From Haloimpatiens lingqiaonensis (GTDB taxonomy: Bacteria; Bacillota; Clostridia; Clostridiales; Clostridiaceae), in assembly GCF_901447495.1 (NCBI RefSeq), contig NZ_CABDWS010000027.1, positions 1-37,933 on the forward strand: 37,933 nucleotides of DNA. Direction: 5' to 3'. The position numbers and the translations under genes are program-made. Every line of letters starts with the position of its first letter. The first letter of the stretch is position 1. Below the pieces are notes generated by a model. The model did no database searches. It was not told the origin of the DNA and saw only the letters and a program-made list of their open reading frames with translations. Below are positions 24,393-31,996 of this stretch, piece after piece.

Positions 24393-24887
24393 ATGGAAAG
24401 ATGTAAGATATCAAAAAAGATTACATATATCGATATTCATAGTTCACGCCTTGAATCTGACATTTTACCGTTACTTAAAAATGAGGTTTTCCATGTTACC
24501 TCTGTAGAAAATCTTTGTCAGATATTAAAAGATGGTAAAGTGATTTCAAATGCTGATAAAAAATTTAAGTACTCATACTCACAATCTGAGAATAGTTATG
24601 GAAGGAAAAGAGGCTATATTTGTTTATTTGACCTAAGGAATAAAGAAGAAGATATTATTTATGATACTTTGGATAAATATTATTTTTTACATCCAACTCA
24701 ATTTCAAAACAAAGTTGTTTACTTGATTTTGAAGAAAGAATTATATTGCAATCTCATTGAAAATGGTGCAGCAAGAACTGAAGTAGGTTATAGGGAAGTT
24801 TATATACCATATACGGAAGTGTGGTACCCAGATGAAATTCTTCTTGAAAATATAAAGAAGATTATTATTACTAGAATTTATCAATGA
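24393..24887 (+). CDS. unknown protein with ADP-ribosyltransferase-like start
   Basis: This 164-residue protein starts at ATG 24393, seven bases after AGGGG. Residues 33-50 read VFHVTSVENLCQILKDGK, which resembles the 'H-x-T-x-x-x-NL-x-x-IL-x-x-G' start of DarT-type (DUF4433) ADP-ribosyltransferases. A later segment has RTEVGYREVYIPYTEVWYP with candidate acidic residues. The protein is shorter than usual DarT proteins and I cannot place the catalytic Glu, so this is a weak clue. It is the fifth gene of the hsd transcription unit, 57 bases after hsdR. It could instead be an unrelated conserved protein. Confidence 0.6.
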   Translation: MERCKISKKITYIDIHSSRLESDILPLLKNEVFHVTSVENLCQILKDGKVISNADKKFKYSYSQSENSYGRKRGYICLFDLRNKEEDIIYDTLDKYYFLHPTQFQNKVVYLILKKELYCNLIENGAARTEVGYREVYIPYTEVWYPDEILLENIKKIIITRIYQ

Positions 24888-24900
24888 GAGGGGGATTATT

Positions 24901-25626
24901 ATATATAAAAATATAAAAGGTAAAAAAGTATTTATAGAAGAGCAACATCAGTATGTTTTAAAGCATTGGATAGATTATTATAAGAGGGAACTATTTCCGC
25001 CAGTGCTTATTACACTGGACCAGCATACAGATACTTTACTAGCATTTAGATATTATTGCTGTGACAAATGTGAAAATACAGGACATACTTATGACTTTGA
25101 TAAAGCCAATCAAATGGCTATTGATATGCTTCAGGATTCTAATATCGATGATTTATCATTTATAAAGAAATTAAACAATGATGAACATATTGATTTTGCT
25201 ACGAAAAAAGGTATTATATCGAAGGCTTTTGTTATAAGTTTTGAATGTGTTGATGATAAATACGACCCTGAAAATGATAAAATTTACTATATACCTAAAG
25301 ACTTTTATAATAAGTATTTGGGAATGGCTCAGGATAATAACTATGAACGAATTCTATCGGATAATTGTATTGAAGATGATGATTTATCTATTTGTCTTAA
25401 TGAGATTCCTGTAGATTATCACCCAAATTACATATTAGATATTGATTTAGATTTTTTTCGAACCGCCAAGTCTATCAATCCCAATAAGAAAGAAGTCTTT
25501 TATCATTTGATTCGTCAGGCTAAAATCATAACAATTGCAACGGAGCCAGACTACATAGAAAAAGGTATCACAGCAGACTATTTATTGAGTAAAATACTTT
25601 ATCATATAGAAGAAACCATGAAGTAA
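24901..25626 (+). CDS. UPF0489 (arginase-fold) protein without a normal start codon
   Basis: The protein has UPF0489 features: VFIEEQHQYVLKHWIDYY, then VLITLDQHTDT with a D-x-H-x-D metal site, and DIDLDFF. The family shares the arginase/deacetylase fold and includes peptide arginases. The first usual start in frame is GTG 25003, but that falls just before the LDQHTD site and would remove about 34 family-like residues that are encoded upstream. That upstream part begins near ATT 24895, ATT 24898 or ATA 24901, right after AGAGGGGG (24887-24894). I suggest ATA 24901 (best spacing), perhaps a mutated ATG. The gene follows the previous one by 13 bases. Confidence 0.6.
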   Translation: MYKNIKGKKVFIEEQHQYVLKHWIDYYKRELFPPVLITLDQHTDTLLAFRYYCCDKCENTGHTYDFDKANQMAIDMLQDSNIDDLSFIKKLNNDEHIDFATKKGIISKAFVISFECVDDKYDPENDKIYYIPKDFYNKYLGMAQDNNYERILSDNCIEDDDLSICLNEIPVDYHPNYILDIDLDFFRTAKSINPNKKEVFYHLIRQAKIITIATEPDYIEKGITADYLLSKILYHIEETMK

Positions 25627-25667
25627 ATGGTTATTACTAAATATAATAAGGACAAGGATGATAATAT

Positions 25668-26635
25668 ATGAATTCTTTTTTTATAGAAAACATTATTAAG
25701 GAATTTAATTGGGATATTATCACTAGTATGTACGGCAATTCCCATAGTTCTATTATTGGATTTTTGTCAAGCGAATGGATTAAAAAGTCCTCTGACCATT
25801 CTGTGTTGGATGGTGCCCCTTCACCTTTTGTAGGTAAGGGAAGAAAAGGGCAAAAGAATGCAGATATCCTATTATGCAAAGGTGATAAACCATTTATAGT
25901 AGTTGAGGTTGAAACGTTAGTATCTAAATATTTAGATAAGATAGATTCAATTGCCTCTTATATTGGGAATACAGAAGATTATGACGGGATTAGTTTTGGA
26001 CTATTAGTTATGCTTAATTATACAAATGGTGGAAACAAGTATAAGCATAATTGGCATGATGTAAAACAATATGCCATAAGTAAAGATATCCCGATTGCAT
26101 TTGTTTCTATTGAAAAGACAAGGTAGATTTAGGGGATACTGTTTTAGACCATTTAAAAAGAAGGAATGAGTATTATCCGTGGGAAATCAGCAGCATAGAT
26201 TATTGGGCTTATGGAAGTGATAGAAAGATAATTGAAGGTAATTTATTTAAAAGATATGAAGCATTTATGTATAAAAAAAACGGGAATAAGGATGTTAAAA
26301 TACAAATTTTAAATGAAGAAATAGAATTAGTAATAAATAAAATGGGACTAAATAAATTTACAGTTCTGGACTTCTATGATTATATAAAAGATAATGAGAA
26401 AGATTTGCTGGAACGATTAGATTCAGCCTTTATGAATACTGAGAGCAAGAAAGGATATTCACCTTTAAATTATATAAGCAACCGTTTAGTACATTATTCA
26501 AGACAAAATGATTCATTTTTAAGTCCTCACGTTTCTTATGAAAAAGGTAAAGATAAATGTTTTATGAAGGTTTCTGAAAAAGACAAAGAAAGATTTAAAA
26601 GCGATTATATTGCAGTTTTTAAATTAAAGGACTAA
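25668..26635 (+). pseudogene. nuclease-like gene split by a frameshift
   Basis: Frame 1 from ATG 25668 (AAGGAT upstream) encodes 152 residues ending IEKTR at TAG 26124-26126. It holds a PD-(D/E)xK-like stretch, NADILLCKGDKPFIVVEVET, with D66, E80 and E82. The downstream codons 26115-26266 continue in another frame (KDKVDLGDTVLDHLKRRN, then EYYPWEISSIDYWAYGSD) directly into the frame starting at ATG 26267 (YKKNGNKDVKIQILNEEI...) that ends at 26635. One base lost from the A-run at 26114-26117 explains both, so this is probably one 322-codon gene. It may be a real mutation, phase variation or a homopolymer sequencing error. If intact it could be a restriction-type endonuclease. Confidence 0.6.
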
Positions 26636-26661
26636 ATAATTAATAACTAAGGAGAAGGTCT

Positions 26662-27243
26662 ATGGAAAGGTGTCAATGGTGTGGAAAAGACTCTAGCGGG
26701 TATGGAATGGTAGTTTTAACTATAAAAGAAGGTGAGCCATCTCAATTGATATGCGAAGATTGCTACAATGGGTATACGGCAGATATGCTTGGAGTTGAAG
26801 ACTATAAGGATTTTGAAAATGAAGCAACTTTTAAAGATTGTGATGGTATAGACCACTGCTTTCAAGTAGGAAAGAAGATTCATCCAACAGGTATTTGTTG
26901 GAAGGCAGTAGAGTTTACAGGAGTAGATAAAATAGGGTATTCCTTTGAGGTACATCAGGATTTTGAAGAAGATTCAAATGATGCCTTGAGAAGGCTTTAT
27001 AAAAAGATAAGGAAAGGATTATCACAAAAGTTCATAAAAAGAGAAGTATTCCAAGGACATGAACTTATCTCTTTTAAAGACAATCTAGTAGAAGGGCGTA
27101 TTGAATGGGATGATAGATACGACGATAGAACACCAAAATTTATTATTGATGGACAGGAATATAGCCTAGAAGAAATCGGTAGAATGATGATGTCCTGCGA
27201 AGGATGGAATTTTAAATTAGAAATTATAGAACCTACAGAATAA
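26662..27243 (+). CDS. zinc-ribbon protein of unknown function
   Basis: This 193-residue protein starts at ATG 26662 after GGAGAAG. A CQWCGKDSSGYG (C4, C7) and ICEDCYNGY (C31, C34) pair forms an N-terminal zinc ribbon. The C-terminal two thirds (KAVEFTGVDKIGYSFEVHQD; DGQEYSLEEIGRMMMSCEGWNFKLEI) look like the 'DUF7713'-type domain I recall with such zinc ribbons, but this is a soft identification. It lies 26 bases after the nuclease-like gene and 29 before the glycosylase gene, so it is in the same operon. Confidence 0.75.
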   Translation: MERCQWCGKDSSGYGMVVLTIKEGEPSQLICEDCYNGYTADMLGVEDYKDFENEATFKDCDGIDHCFQVGKKIHPTGICWKAVEFTGVDKIGYSFEVHQDFEEDSNDALRRLYKKIRKGLSQKFIKREVFQGHELISFKDNLVEGRIEWDDRYDDRTPKFIIDGQEYSLEEIGRMMMSCEGWNFKLEIIEPTE

Positions 27244-27272
27244 ATTATAGTATTTGATTTGAGAGGGGAAAA

Positions 27273-27785
27273 ATGACTACATCTTTTGAACCAATTATTG
27301 ATAAAAATTGTAAAATACTAATTTTGGGGACTATGCCTAGTGTAAGGTCCCTTGAAAAACAACAATATTATGGAAATAAGAGAAATCAGTTTTGGAAGAT
27401 AATATATGGGCTTTCTAATAAAGAAGTTGAAGAAGATTATGAGAATAGGAAGACATTCTTATTGAACCAACACATTGCTATTTGGGATGTGTTGAAAAGT
27501 TGTGATAGAGAAGGAAGCAGTGATTCAAAAATAATTAATCCTGTTTCTAATGATTTTGAAACCTTTTTCAACCAGTATCCTGGCATAAAAACAGTATTTT
27601 TTAATGGGAGTAAAGCAGAGGAATTATTTATAAAGTTGGTAATAGGGAAAATGTGTTTTAAGGAAGGTTTATTATTTTATAGACTACCGTCTACCAGCCC
27701 TGCAAATGCAATACGATTCAAAGATAAGTTAGAACGGTGGAAGGTTATTTTATCGTATTTAGGATTCATTGATAATAGACAGTAA
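27273..27785 (+). CDS. DNA-deoxyinosine glycosylase (UDG superfamily family 6)
   Basis: This enzyme removes deaminated adenine (hypoxanthine) from DNA. The N-terminal motif ILILGTMPSVRSLEKQQYYG followed by NKRNQFW, and the later LPSTSPAN, match the family. A UDG-superfamily fold is expected over the full 170 residues, a normal length. GAGAGGGG precedes ATG 27273. It is the last gene of the string that starts at hsdM, so it may be a passenger or may repair damage near modified DNA. A low-complexity AGGAATAAGGTTC stretch follows. Confidence 0.88.
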   Translation: MTTSFEPIIDKNCKILILGTMPSVRSLEKQQYYGNKRNQFWKIIYGLSNKEVEEDYENRKTFLLNQHIAIWDVLKSCDREGSSDSKIINPVSNDFETFFNQYPGIKTVFFNGSKAEELFIKLVIGKMCFKEGLLFYRLPSTSPANAIRFKDKLERWKVILSYLGFIDNRQ

Positions 27786-27925
27786 ACATTTATAGTAATA
27801 GAACCTTGGTCTGGAATCAAGAATCTTGGTTTCTGTAAAAGAGCATATATTATCATAAGGAATAAGGTTCAAAGAATAAAGGGTAAAAGGGGACAGAAAC
27901 AATATTTAAATCTAAAATAAATACG

Positions 27926-28034
27926 TTGCACTAACTAATGATATAACGTAAAATATAGGTATACAGAAGGAGAGCATATTCTCTTATACGGCCAGTATAT
28001 GCTGGAATAAAACGTGAGGGAGTATGCTTTTTTT
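27926..28034 (+). ncRNA. promoter and structured RNA motif, copy 1
   Basis: A strong promoter (TTGCAC 27926-27931, 17 bases, TAAAAT 27949-27954) leads into GGAGAGCATATTCTC then TTATACGG. AGCATATTCTC (27973-27983) pairs with GGGAGTATGCT (28018-28028; two G-T pairs), enclosing a CCAG/CTGG hairpin (27992-28005), and T7 follows. A second copy is at 31629-31699. It is 32 bases upstream of the DUF1444-like gene, so it could be a leader or attenuator or a small RNA. Confidence 0.65.
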
Positions 28035-28065
28035 GTATTTCAAATAATTGTTTAGGAGGTATGCA

Positions 28066-28797
28066 ATGCTTTCATTTACTGATTTTTCTAATAAGATAAT
28101 CACGGATTTAAATAAACGTTTTTCTGAAGTAATTATGGAGGGCAACCATCTAGTAGTAAAGTTTGGTCCTACGAGCATGTCTATACCATTCAATACTATG
28201 TACAAGGAGTATCAGTCAAGAAAGGATTATATGGAAACTTTAAAATCATATAGTAGAATTTTTAATGATATTTTGAGCCAATATAAATTTAAAATTGATT
28301 ATAAGAATGTTTATCCTATGCTTAAAAGCAGGGATTTTGGAGAAAGAGAAAATAATATTGAATTTTACAGAGAACAGGCCTTTGCAGATATAGATACACT
28401 TTATGTTACAGATGCAGGGGAAGTGTTCAGATTTGTATTAAATAGCGATGATGTAGATTTTGAAAAGGTGGAAAAGAGGGCATGGGAAAACTTAAATAAG
28501 ATGACAAACCCTTTAGTTAAACTGGATAAGATGCTTGATATATTCTGTCTTAAGTATTCTACAGATTATAATTCCACTTTATTACTAAGTGCTACATTAC
28601 AGAAGCAAATATATAAGAAAGTAGGCCAGGAGTATCTCTTTGCAATTCCTTCATCAACTACGCTTATCGTAGCCAAATTGCGTCATGAATATATAAAAAT
28701 TATGGAATCACTAATTATGGTAGATAAAGACCCGAATAAGGTCTCAGATAAAGTATATCAATATAAAGATGGGAAATTTGATATTGCATCTGTTTAA
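28066..28797 (+). CDS. DUF1444-like protein
   Basis: The 243-residue protein shows the DUF1444 (YtpQ) pattern: a DIDTLYVTDAGEVFRFVLNSDD strand-loop, the AWENLNKMTN helix, and the C-terminal LLLSATLQKQIYKKVGQEYLF followed by AIPSSTTLIV. The function of the family is unknown. AGGAGGT, five bases before ATG 28066, fixes the start. It is preceded by the structured leader described at 27926-28034 and followed by a small unknown gene. Confidence 0.75.
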   Translation: MLSFTDFSNKIITDLNKRFSEVIMEGNHLVVKFGPTSMSIPFNTMYKEYQSRKDYMETLKSYSRIFNDILSQYKFKIDYKNVYPMLKSRDFGERENNIEFYREQAFADIDTLYVTDAGEVFRFVLNSDDVDFEKVEKRAWENLNKMTNPLVKLDKMLDIFCLKYSTDYNSTLLLSATLQKQIYKKVGQEYLFAIPSSTTLIVAKLRHEYIKIMESLIMVDKDPNKVSDKVYQYKDGKFDIASV

Positions 28798-28939
28798 CAG
28801 CATATTAAGGAGTAGAAGGAATAAGGGTTAAGTATAGTTATAGAGGAAATCACAAAGATTTATTCTAATTTGATTTAGAGATAGTAATTTCATATAATAT
28901 AATAAGATATGTAATATGTGGAAAAGGAGATATGGTAAT

Positions 28940-29206
28940 ATGAATAAGGTAATAATTGAATGTGCCGAATTGGTTGATAAATATGAATTAAATAGAGATA
29001 GCATCCTGAAACAGTTACAGTCTATGGAAATAGATAAAGGAATAGAGGATTTTATTATTGCATACAATGATGACTTTCGGTATACTTTGATTGGTGAAAT
29101 CAAGAGCAAACAGGTAGTTTTAACTAATATTGAAAAGGCTATTGCTTTTGAAAAGATGGATAATACGAATTTATACGAATTTATAAAAAAGGGACAAGGG
29201 AAATAG
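28940..29206 (+). CDS. small helical protein, unknown
   Basis: ATG 28940 follows AAGGAGA by about ten bases and gives an 88-residue acidic protein (MNKVIIECAELVDKYELNRDS; DKGIEDFIIAYNDDFRYTLI; IEKAIAFEKMDNTNLYEF). No family is recognised. It is upstream of a shared convergent terminator. Confidence 0.6.
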   Translation: MNKVIIECAELVDKYELNRDSILKQLQSMEIDKGIEDFIIAYNDDFRYTLIGEIKSKQVVLTNIEKAIAFEKMDNTNLYEFIKKGQGK

Positions 29207-29225
29207 GAAAATTAGGACAAAAGAA

Positions 29226-29263
29226 AAGGCTTTGGGGATAAGGTGTATATCCTACAAAGCCTT
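29226..29263. terminator. bidirectional terminator
   Basis: AAGGCTTTG (29226-29234) pairs with CAAAGCCTT (29255-29263), with ATTTTATT on the plus side. It lies between the convergent genes ending at 29206 and 29270 and resembles the hairpin at 9886-9917. Confidence 0.75.
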
Positions 29264-29269
29264 ATTTTA

Positions 29270-29566
29270 TTAGCATTTGGATATCTCAAATTTTATTTTC
29301 TCTAAAAAATTCCTTATAGTAGGAATATTGTTCAGCAGAAGTTTGTACTCACAAGGTTCTACTTCCTGCTGAATTTGATTTAGATACTGCTCGACTGCTT
29401 GGAGATGGGATAGGGATAAGGAATCATAAGTAGTAGGATTAAGAAAATAAGTGACTAATACTGTAATTGCTTTACCTAATTTCCATGCATCCATATTTTC
29501 TAATGTCCTATTCACAACCTGTTGCAGGTAATTTAGTTCCAATCTCAAAACTTCTAGATTTATCAT
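29270..29566 (-). CDS. small helical protein, unknown
   Basis: This 98-residue protein (MINLEVLRLELNYLQQVVNR; KLGKAITVLVTYFLNP; LQAVEQYLNQIQQEVEPCEY; IRNFLEKIKFEISKC) is mostly helical. GGAG with an eight-base spacer picks ATG 29566 over the upstream in-frame GTG. Its promoter and leader share TATAATGCYTCAAAYTT with the gene ending at 9927. No family is recognised. Confidence 0.7.
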   Translation of the reverse strand: MINLEVLRLELNYLQQVVNRTLENMDAWKLGKAITVLVTYFLNPTTYDSLSLSHLQAVEQYLNQIQQEVEPCEYKLLLNNIPTIRNFLEKIKFEISKC

Positions 29567-29595
29567 AATGACCACTCCTTCACGAAATTTGAAGC

Positions 29596-29624
29596 ATTAT
29601 AGCCATAGGTACACGAGAAATCAA
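29596..29624 (-). promoter_or_regulatory. promoter of the 98-residue gene
   Basis: Minus strand: TTGATT (29619-29624), 17 bases, TATAAT (29596-29601). Confidence 0.7.
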
Positions 29625-29687
29625 ATTATTTGAGGTAAAAGTTTTAAAATTAATAAAATAATTCATGGCGTATAACTCAATATTATA

Positions 29688-29755
29688 GTAATAAAATATT
29701 ACATAAATGGATAAGATATTGACACTAAACAAATACTAATGTAATATAATATTAC
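29688..29755 (+). promoter_or_regulatory. promoter with two palindromic operators
   Basis: TTGACA (29719-29724), 17 bases, TAATAT (29742-29747). GTAATATAATATTAC at 29741-29755, a perfect 7-1-7 palindrome, covers the -10 box. A one-mismatch copy, GTAATAAAATATTAC, lies at 29688-29702, 53 bases away, close to five helical turns. The layout is what a dimeric XRE repressor would use for self-control, the downstream gene being an XRE protein. Confidence 0.75.
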
Positions 29756-29771
29756 AAAGGAGGATTTAAAG

Positions 29772-30161
29772 ATGGCAAAGGATATTCCTATTGGATTAAA
29801 AATAAAGGCGGTTAGAGAAGCAAGGGGATTAAGCCAAGTAGAAGTGGTAGAGAGACTTGCTAAACAAGATGTTAATATGAGCAGAGAAACATTAAGCAAA
29901 ATAGAAAACGGCAACAGGACTGTATCGGCTGTGGAGTTAAATGCTCTATGCAAAGTTCTGAATATAGATATAAACATCCTTTTTGAAGATGATGAAGATG
30001 ATGATTTAGTTACATTATTCAGGAAGAAAAACTTTTCAGAGAAAACGATTAAAGAAGTAGAAAAACTTCAGGATATGGTAAAGGTGTTTATTTATCAAAA
30101 GAAAATATATGCTGGGGAGTTTAAACCACAAGAGAGAAAGCCACTATGGGAGGAGTGTTAA
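29772..30161 (+). CDS. XRE-family transcription regulator
   Basis: The 129-residue protein has an HTH of the Cro/C1 type: GLKIKAVREARGLSQVEVVE with the recognition helix ...MSRETLSKIENGNRTVS and ELNALCKVLNIDINILF. The C-terminal part (about 70-129) is helical and may mediate partner contact. GGAGG with an eight-base spacer precedes ATG 29772. It probably binds the two palindromes at its own promoter. It overlaps the metallopeptidase gene region, suggesting that the peptidase cleaves or inactivates it, as ImmA does in ICEBs1. Confidence 0.9.
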   Translation: MAKDIPIGLKIKAVREARGLSQVEVVERLAKQDVNMSRETLSKIENGNRTVSAVELNALCKVLNIDINILFEDDEDDDLVTLFRKKNFSEKTIKEVEKLQDMVKVFIYQKKIYAGEFKPQERKPLWEEC

Positions 30162-30163
30162 GA

Positions 30164-30955
30164 TTGCCAAAGAATAATTTGAATCTCCCAGAAGAATCTT
30201 TCAGACTGCAAATTAAAGACTTAGCAGAAGAAACGAGAATAAAGTTTGCTAGAAAAGGGCTTTCCGATATATTTGACATTCTATCGGAGGCTGCATTTTT
30301 AGTAAGAAAACCATTGGATACAGATGAATTATCAGGATTTAGCACTTATTTTGAGGAACAGTTTATTGTCTATTTAAATAGTAATTTTACTTTGGGACAT
30401 GAGCGCTATACTGGTGCCCATGAATTATATCATCTTATTTATAATGCCGATATCCTGAAAAAAGAAAAGATTCTTTTAGATGATGAAAAGCATAAAGCAG
30501 AAGATATGAAAGCAAATGTATTTGCTTCTGAATTTTTAATGCCTGAAGACTATGTAAAAGAAGTATTTTATAAAATTGTTAATGTAGATAAAGACAGTAT
30601 TTTATCAAGGCATATCATTAGAATGCACAATTATTTTAAAGTAAGTTATAAGGCTATGTTAAAAAGACTTATCCAACTTGATTTATGCTCTATTAACAAA
30701 TATGAGGAACTTGTAGATATCTGTTCACTGGGAAATATGGAGCAACTCCAATCTTTAACCAAACGGGAAGGCTATAGCATTGAACTGATAATTCCATCAA
30801 AAGAAACGTATGTACCTACAGAATATATAGAATTTGTAAAGGGTAATTACGAAAGAGGGAATATTTCATATAAGAACATGAAAAATAGTCTTGAATTTGT
30901 CGGACTGACTCCAGAGCAATTCGGATATGAGTATCCCCTAGAAGAGGATTATTAG
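30164..30955 (+). CDS. ImmA/IrrE-type metallopeptidase
   Basis: The protein holds the zinc motif AHELYH (HExxH, H86 and H90) and EDMKANVFASEFLMP with the expected third ligand Glu. Such proteases cleave a linked XRE repressor on a stress signal and so release its target genes. The start is unclear: ATG 30146 overlaps the end of the XRE gene; TTG 30164 lies three bases after it with GGGAGGAG upstream, and I prefer it. After the first 150 residues the tail is unfamiliar. The PIN-like gene begins one base after its stop. Confidence 0.85.
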   Translation: MPKNNLNLPEESFRLQIKDLAEETRIKFARKGLSDIFDILSEAAFLVRKPLDTDELSGFSTYFEEQFIVYLNSNFTLGHERYTGAHELYHLIYNADILKKEKILLDDEKHKAEDMKANVFASEFLMPEDYVKEVFYKIVNVDKDSILSRHIIRMHNYFKVSYKAMLKRLIQLDLCSINKYEELVDICSLGNMEQLQSLTKREGYSIELIIPSKETYVPTEYIEFVKGNYERGNISYKNMKNSLEFVGLTPEQFGYEYPLEEDY

Positions 30956-30956
30956 A

Positions 30957-31523
30957 ATGAGGTACGTAGGAGCCATTTCTGATGCAGATATTTTAATTAA
31001 TTTAGCCAGAGTTAACAGATTGGATGTTTTAGAACTTTTATTTGAGGAAATCATCATTCCACAATTTGTGTATGATATTGAAATAAAGAAAAATGCAGGA
31101 AAGGGTTATGGTGTAATTAATCAAGCCATTCATAAAGATGGGAGCATATTTAAGGTAGTAGATAGGAAGAAAGATATATCTGTAAATATACTTGCAAGAG
31201 GTATTATTGAAGATAAGAAAAAGGTAATCGGTCCAGGAGAAAGTGAATGTGCAGGATATGCTCAGGCGTTGAGAATTCCAATAATAATATCAGATAATTA
31301 TACTGAATTTAAGTGGCTAGATGAGTTCATTACCCTGACACACAATAATATTTTGGCTTTATGTGTGTATTTTGGCGAGATTACAAAAAGTGAGGCAGAA
31401 GATATTTTTAATCAAATTAATGATAATTTAACTCGTCCGACTGGGGATACCTTTGAAGACCAATATGGAAAGGCCTTTATAAGATTTGAGAGAAATGGTT
31501 GGAAAAAATATTTGGGCATATAG
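30957..31523 (+). CDS. PIN-like ribonuclease domain protein
   Basis: The 188-residue protein begins ISDADILINLARVNRLDVLE with a putative metal-binding Asp pair (D9, D11), continues with IIIPQFVYDIEI, and has a GPGESECAGYAQAL segment (E95, E97) and IIISDNYTEFKWLD (D113). This is the acidic arrangement of PIN nucleases of the DUF3368/VapC-like kind. It starts one base past the stop of the ImmA/IrrE-like gene and so is co-translated. The triplet XRE, ImmA and PIN looks like a self-regulated toxin-type module; the toxin role is inferred. Confidence 0.7.
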   Translation: MRYVGAISDADILINLARVNRLDVLELLFEEIIIPQFVYDIEIKKNAGKGYGVINQAIHKDGSIFKVVDRKKDISVNILARGIIEDKKKVIGPGESECAGYAQALRIPIIISDNYTEFKWLDEFITLTHNNILALCVYFGEITKSEAEDIFNQINDNLTRPTGDTFEDQYGKAFIRFERNGWKKYLGI

Positions 31524-31628
31524 GGGAAGGTATATGATGGGTTAAAGGAATTAGGTCGGATGAAAATGGTAATTGTTACAATATAATAGTTTTCTTCTGT
31601 ATATTCGCTACAATAGCATTAGTGACAC

Positions 31629-31699
31629 AGACGGAGAGCATATTCTCTTTATACGGGCAGGTTTATTCTGGCATTATTATAGGAGAATGTGCTTTTTAT
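31629..31699 (+). ncRNA. structured RNA motif, copy 2
   Basis: AGCATATTCTC (31637-31647) pairs with GAGAATGTGCT (31683-31693; one G-T pair) and T5 follows. The first 24 bases (GGAGAGCATATTCTC plus TTTATACGG) match copy 1 at 27969-27990 but for one T, while the closing arms differ between copies and still pair. I see TATAAT at 31582-31587 upstream but no good -35 box. Confidence 0.6.
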
Positions 31700-31941
31700 T
31701 TTTTTGAAAGAAAATTTAGACGACGAAATCAAGGTTAGGGGTGATATCATTTAAGACCAAAAGTATTCCATTAAACCATATTCCTCTTACTAACCTATAA
31801 TTCTTTATTTTCTAAATCCCTATTATATATGTATATTAGTTAGAAAGGCCAAAGGCTCATGTATATAGGGATTCAAAGTAAACTGAAAAGACAAAAATTA
31901 ATAAGATTGTTACAAATAAATTACATTTTATTAAAAGGGAC

Positions 31942-31970
31942 CTGACAAATATTTCTATGCGCGCTACAAT
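31942..31970 (+). promoter_or_regulatory. promoter of the small membrane protein
   Basis: CTGACA (31942-31947), 17 bases, TACAAT (31965-31970), ahead of AAAGGAG and ATG 31997. Confidence 0.6.
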
Positions 31971-31996
31971 TATTATAAAAGGGAAAGGAGTTGATT

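Larger units (their letters stand above)
31524..31996. other. leader region between the PIN gene and small membrane genes
   Basis: It holds copy 2 of the structured RNA (31629-31699), a long-range inverted repeat AATCCCTAT/ATAGGGATT (31815-31823 and 31865-31873, with TATATG/CATGTA continuing it) and the promoter at 31942-31970. Confidence 0.5.
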
